DNA of 9,097 bases, taken from Chlamydiota bacterium (GTDB lineage: Bacteria; Auribacterota; UBA3054; B51-G9). The stretch covers positions 1-9,097 of the forward strand of contig JAUVKG010000085.1 of NCBI GenBank assembly GCA_030596365.1, read 5' to 3'. The number at the start of each line of letters is the position of its first letter. The stretch's first letter is position 1. This document shows, piece by piece, positions 8,356-9,097 of the stretch. The position numbers were made by a program, and so were the translations under genes. Under the pieces are notes generated by a model that was not told where the DNA came from, did no database searches, and was given only the letters and a program-made list of their open reading frames with translations.

Positions 8356-8398
8356 CTGGAGAACCTGGAAAACTGGAGAACCGGAGAACCGGAGAACC
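8356..8398. repeat. Tandem repeat, about five copies of an 8-9 bp unit (CYGGAGAAC)
   Basis: The plus strand reads CTGGAGAAC, CTGGAAAA, CTGGAGAAC, CGGAGAAC, CGGAGAAC and a final C. The block is GC-richer than its surroundings. It lies in the inferred leader of the secreted-protein operon, about 160 bp before the start codon. Function is unknown; unit length slippage is possible. Confidence 0.85.
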
Positions 8399-8404
8399 AT
8401 TTAT

Positions 8405-8433
8405 ATTATACAATAAATTTAAATGCATAGCAA
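8405..8433 (-). promoter_or_regulatory. Possible second, proximal promoter
   Basis: On the minus strand TTGCTA (8433-8428, 4/6 to consensus) is followed by a 17-bp spacer and a perfect TATAAT (8410-8405). It would start transcription near 8398, at the edge of the 8-9 bp tandem repeat. In such AT-rich DNA a match of this quality can arise by chance, so this call is weaker than the distal promoter. Confidence 0.4.
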
Positions 8434-8491
8434 TAGCAAAAAGTATTTATTTTTGATGCACACATTAAACAAATTTACAACTCACGGGGAA

Positions 8492-8520
8492 ATTATATCA
8501 TAAATAAACTTGATTGTCAA
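8492..8520 (-). promoter_or_regulatory. Consensus sigma-70-type promoter with extended -10
   Basis: On the minus strand TTGACA (8520-8515) is followed by a 17-bp spacer and TATAAT (8497-8492). The spacer ends in TGA, giving an extended -10 (TGnTATAAT). Both hexamers match consensus 6/6 with optimal spacing. Transcription would start near 8485 and run towards the beta-helix gene, leaving a leader of about 290 nt. It is the best candidate for the operon promoter. Confidence 0.8.
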
Positions 8521-8529
8521 ACGAGTAAC

Positions 8530-8548
8530 GCTTAACAAAAAAATAAGC
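8530..8548. promoter_or_regulatory. Imperfect inverted repeat upstream of the promoter (possible operator)
   Basis: GCTTA (8530-8534) and TAAGC (8544-8548) are inverted around an A-rich centre, 10-28 bp upstream of the -35 hexamer on the minus strand. This could be an activator site or an UP-like A/T tract. The arms are only 5 bp, so chance is a real alternative. Confidence 0.25.
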
Positions 8549-8554
8549 AATACG

Positions 8555-8579
8555 AAAGCCCAAAGCCCAAAGCCCAAAG
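8555..8579. repeat. Tandem repeat, 3.5 copies of a 7-bp unit (AAAGCCC)
   Basis: AAAGCCC is repeated perfectly three times (8555-8575), followed by AAAG. It lies just downstream of the STAS stop codon and upstream of the consensus promoter. On the minus strand it reads as GGGCTTT units, which would fall in the 3' untranslated end of the STAS transcript. Confidence 0.85.
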
Positions 8580-8595
8580 AACTGCCAATGTGCTC

Positions 8596-8889
8596 CTATT
8601 TAATATTCAAATGTTTATCGAATCCCGAAAGTTTAAAAACTTTTTTCACATGCGGCGATACATTTATCAATGCAAAATTTTCGCTTCCGATTGATTTCGG
8701 AACATGTATGCAGATTCTTAAAAAGCTTGACGCGATATATTCAACATCTTTCATATCAAAAACAACAAAATTTTCCGCTTGGCTTACTTTTACTATCAGT
8801 TCCTCTTTCCAGATTTGACATTCAGCGCTGTCTAATTTTCCGGTAAATGAACATATCAGTTTATCTTCAGTTAAATTATAATTTATCAT
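8596..8889 (-). CDS. STAS-domain protein, anti-sigma factor antagonist-like
   Basis: The 97-residue product is about the length of a single STAS domain. The core is V-V-F-D-M-K-D-V-E-Y-I-A-S54-S-F-L-R (42-58), which aligns with the SpoIIAA-type D-S-S-G-L segment. S54 falls at the serine that partner-switching kinases phosphorylate, A53 replaces the preceding Asp, and F56 replaces the Gly. A later stretch, F-A-L-I-N-V-S-P-H-V-K-K-V-F-K-L-S-G-F (72-90), is also typical. Proteins of this type bind an anti-sigma factor or act in other partner-switching modules in the cytoplasm; no partner kinase or phosphatase is visible. The ATG at 8887-8889 lies 4 nt after the stop of the aldehyde dehydrogenase gene and has no clear Shine-Dalgarno sequence, so coupled translation is likely. 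The stop is TAG. Confidence 0.85.
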   Translation of the reverse strand: MINYNLTEDKLICSFTGKLDSAECQIWKEELIVKVSQAENFVVFDMKDVEYIASSFLRICIHVPKSIGSENFALINVSPHVKKVFKLSGFDKHLNIK

Positions 8890-8893
8890 AATA

Positions 8894-9097
8894 TTAGTAG
8901 TTTAAGTTAAATTCTTTTTCAAGAATATTAAAACCCAATGCCTCATCAAAATATTTTCCCGAATCAAATCGGACAAACCGTTCATTATCTCTTCGCTTTG
9001 CAATTCTCTGTATGTTCAAAAGATGTGTCGCGGTAATATTATCTGTCGTGCTGTTGTTCCCGCGCGTTCCGCAGCCAAGTGTAAATGAAGTGTGAAG
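8894..9097 (-). CDS. CoA-acylating aldehyde dehydrogenase (EutE/AdhE-N type), C-terminal fragment
   Basis: Read on the minus strand, the right edge gives an open frame of 67 residues ending in TAA at 8896-8894. It contains S-F-T-L-G-C-G-T-R-G-N-N-S-T-T-D-N (4-20), then H-L-L-N-I-Q-R-I-A. This matches the end of acetaldehyde dehydrogenases that make acyl-CoA and NADH from aldehyde, CoA and NAD+ (the T-L-G-C-G-S-W-G-G-N-S segment of AdhE). Here Arg replaces the usual Trp and Asn a Gly. The catalytic Cys and the cofactor domain lie beyond the window. The protein stops soon after the G-K-Y-F segment, where AdhE would continue into its iron alcohol dehydrogenase half, so it is monofunctional. Such enzymes serve in fermentation or in microcompartments for ethanolamine, propanediol, fucose or rhamnose breakdown, but no shell gene is seen here. 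Its 4-bp gap to the STAS gene implies co-transcription. Confidence 0.8.
   Translation of the reverse strand, partial: LHTSFTLGCGTRGNNSTTDNITATHLLNIQRIAKRRDNERFVRFDSGKYFDEALGFNILEKEFNLNY

Larger units (their letters stand above)
8197..8595. other. 399-bp noncoding region: promoters, long leader and short tandem repeats
   Basis: This stretch separates the STAS gene from the secreted-protein operon. No convincing protein frame is seen in either strand. From the STAS side it holds a 7-bp tandem repeat, an imperfect inverted repeat, a consensus promoter, a second promoter-like site, an 8-9 bp tandem repeat and finally the operon ribosome binding site. The inferred leader RNA (about 290 nt from the distal promoter) is rich in A and T, and I recognise no riboswitch class in it. 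Confidence 0.7.

Noticed and set aside
8356..8398. CRISPR array
   Set aside because: The units are 8-9 bp and directly adjacent, with no spacers and no cas genes nearby.
8406..8465. A 19-codon frame on the minus strand in the operon leader, a possible leader peptide
   Set aside because: No Shine-Dalgarno sequence precedes its ATG, it overlaps the proximal -10 site, and such short frames are common by chance.
8510..8818. Plus-strand frame of 102 codons opposite the STAS gene
   Set aside because: It is antisense to a recognisable STAS domain and runs across the tandem repeat and the consensus promoter; its sequence resembles no protein.

Overview
The window comes from an AT-rich bacterium with a Gram-negative-type envelope. 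One protein ends in a PEP-CTERM-like sorting signal (Pro-Glu-Pro, hydrophobic helix, lysine tail). Known exosortase/PEP-CTERM systems occur in outer-membrane bacteria. This signal, long secreted beta-rich proteins, a GxGYxYP-family protein, FG-GAP repeats, a GH42-like enzyme and a CoA-acylating aldehyde dehydrogenase together fit a polysaccharide- or glycoprotein-degrading member of the PVC group (Lentisphaerota, Kiritimatiellota, Verrucomicrobiota or relatives). That placement is inference; no marker gene is present.

Layout. Positions 1-1695 (+) hold the 3' part of a GH42-like (beta-galactosidase-type) protein, open at the left edge. It converges on a minus-strand cluster of three secreted proteins. 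In transcription order these are a pectin-lyase-like/phage-tail-fibre-like chimera (8196-6094), a divergent GxGYxYP-family protein (6073-3638) and a seven-repeat FG-GAP beta-propeller with a C-terminal PEP-CTERM-like anchor (3630-1720). The gaps between them are 20 and 7 bp, and the ribosome binding site of the last gene lies inside the end of the middle gene, so they are almost certainly one operon.

Upstream of the operon is a 399-bp noncoding stretch. It holds a consensus sigma-70-type promoter (TTGACA, 17 bp, TGaTATAAT) on the minus strand, a second good promoter-like site, and two short tandem repeats (an 8-9 bp unit and a 7 bp unit). A leader of about 290 nt would precede the first start codon. 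Right of this, also on the minus strand, are a short STAS-domain protein (8889-8596) and, 4 bp upstream of it, the last 67 codons of a monofunctional CoA-acylating aldehyde dehydrogenase that runs off the right edge.

How it may work together: the three-gene operon looks like a cell-surface assembly made on demand from a strong promoter. One member carries an envelope-sorting tail, one resembles carbohydrate-active proteins, and one looks like a trimeric fibre or adhesin. Joint binding or processing of an extracellular glycan is the simplest reading, but no substrate can be read from the sequence. The aldehyde dehydrogenase/STAS pair appears to be a separate unit.
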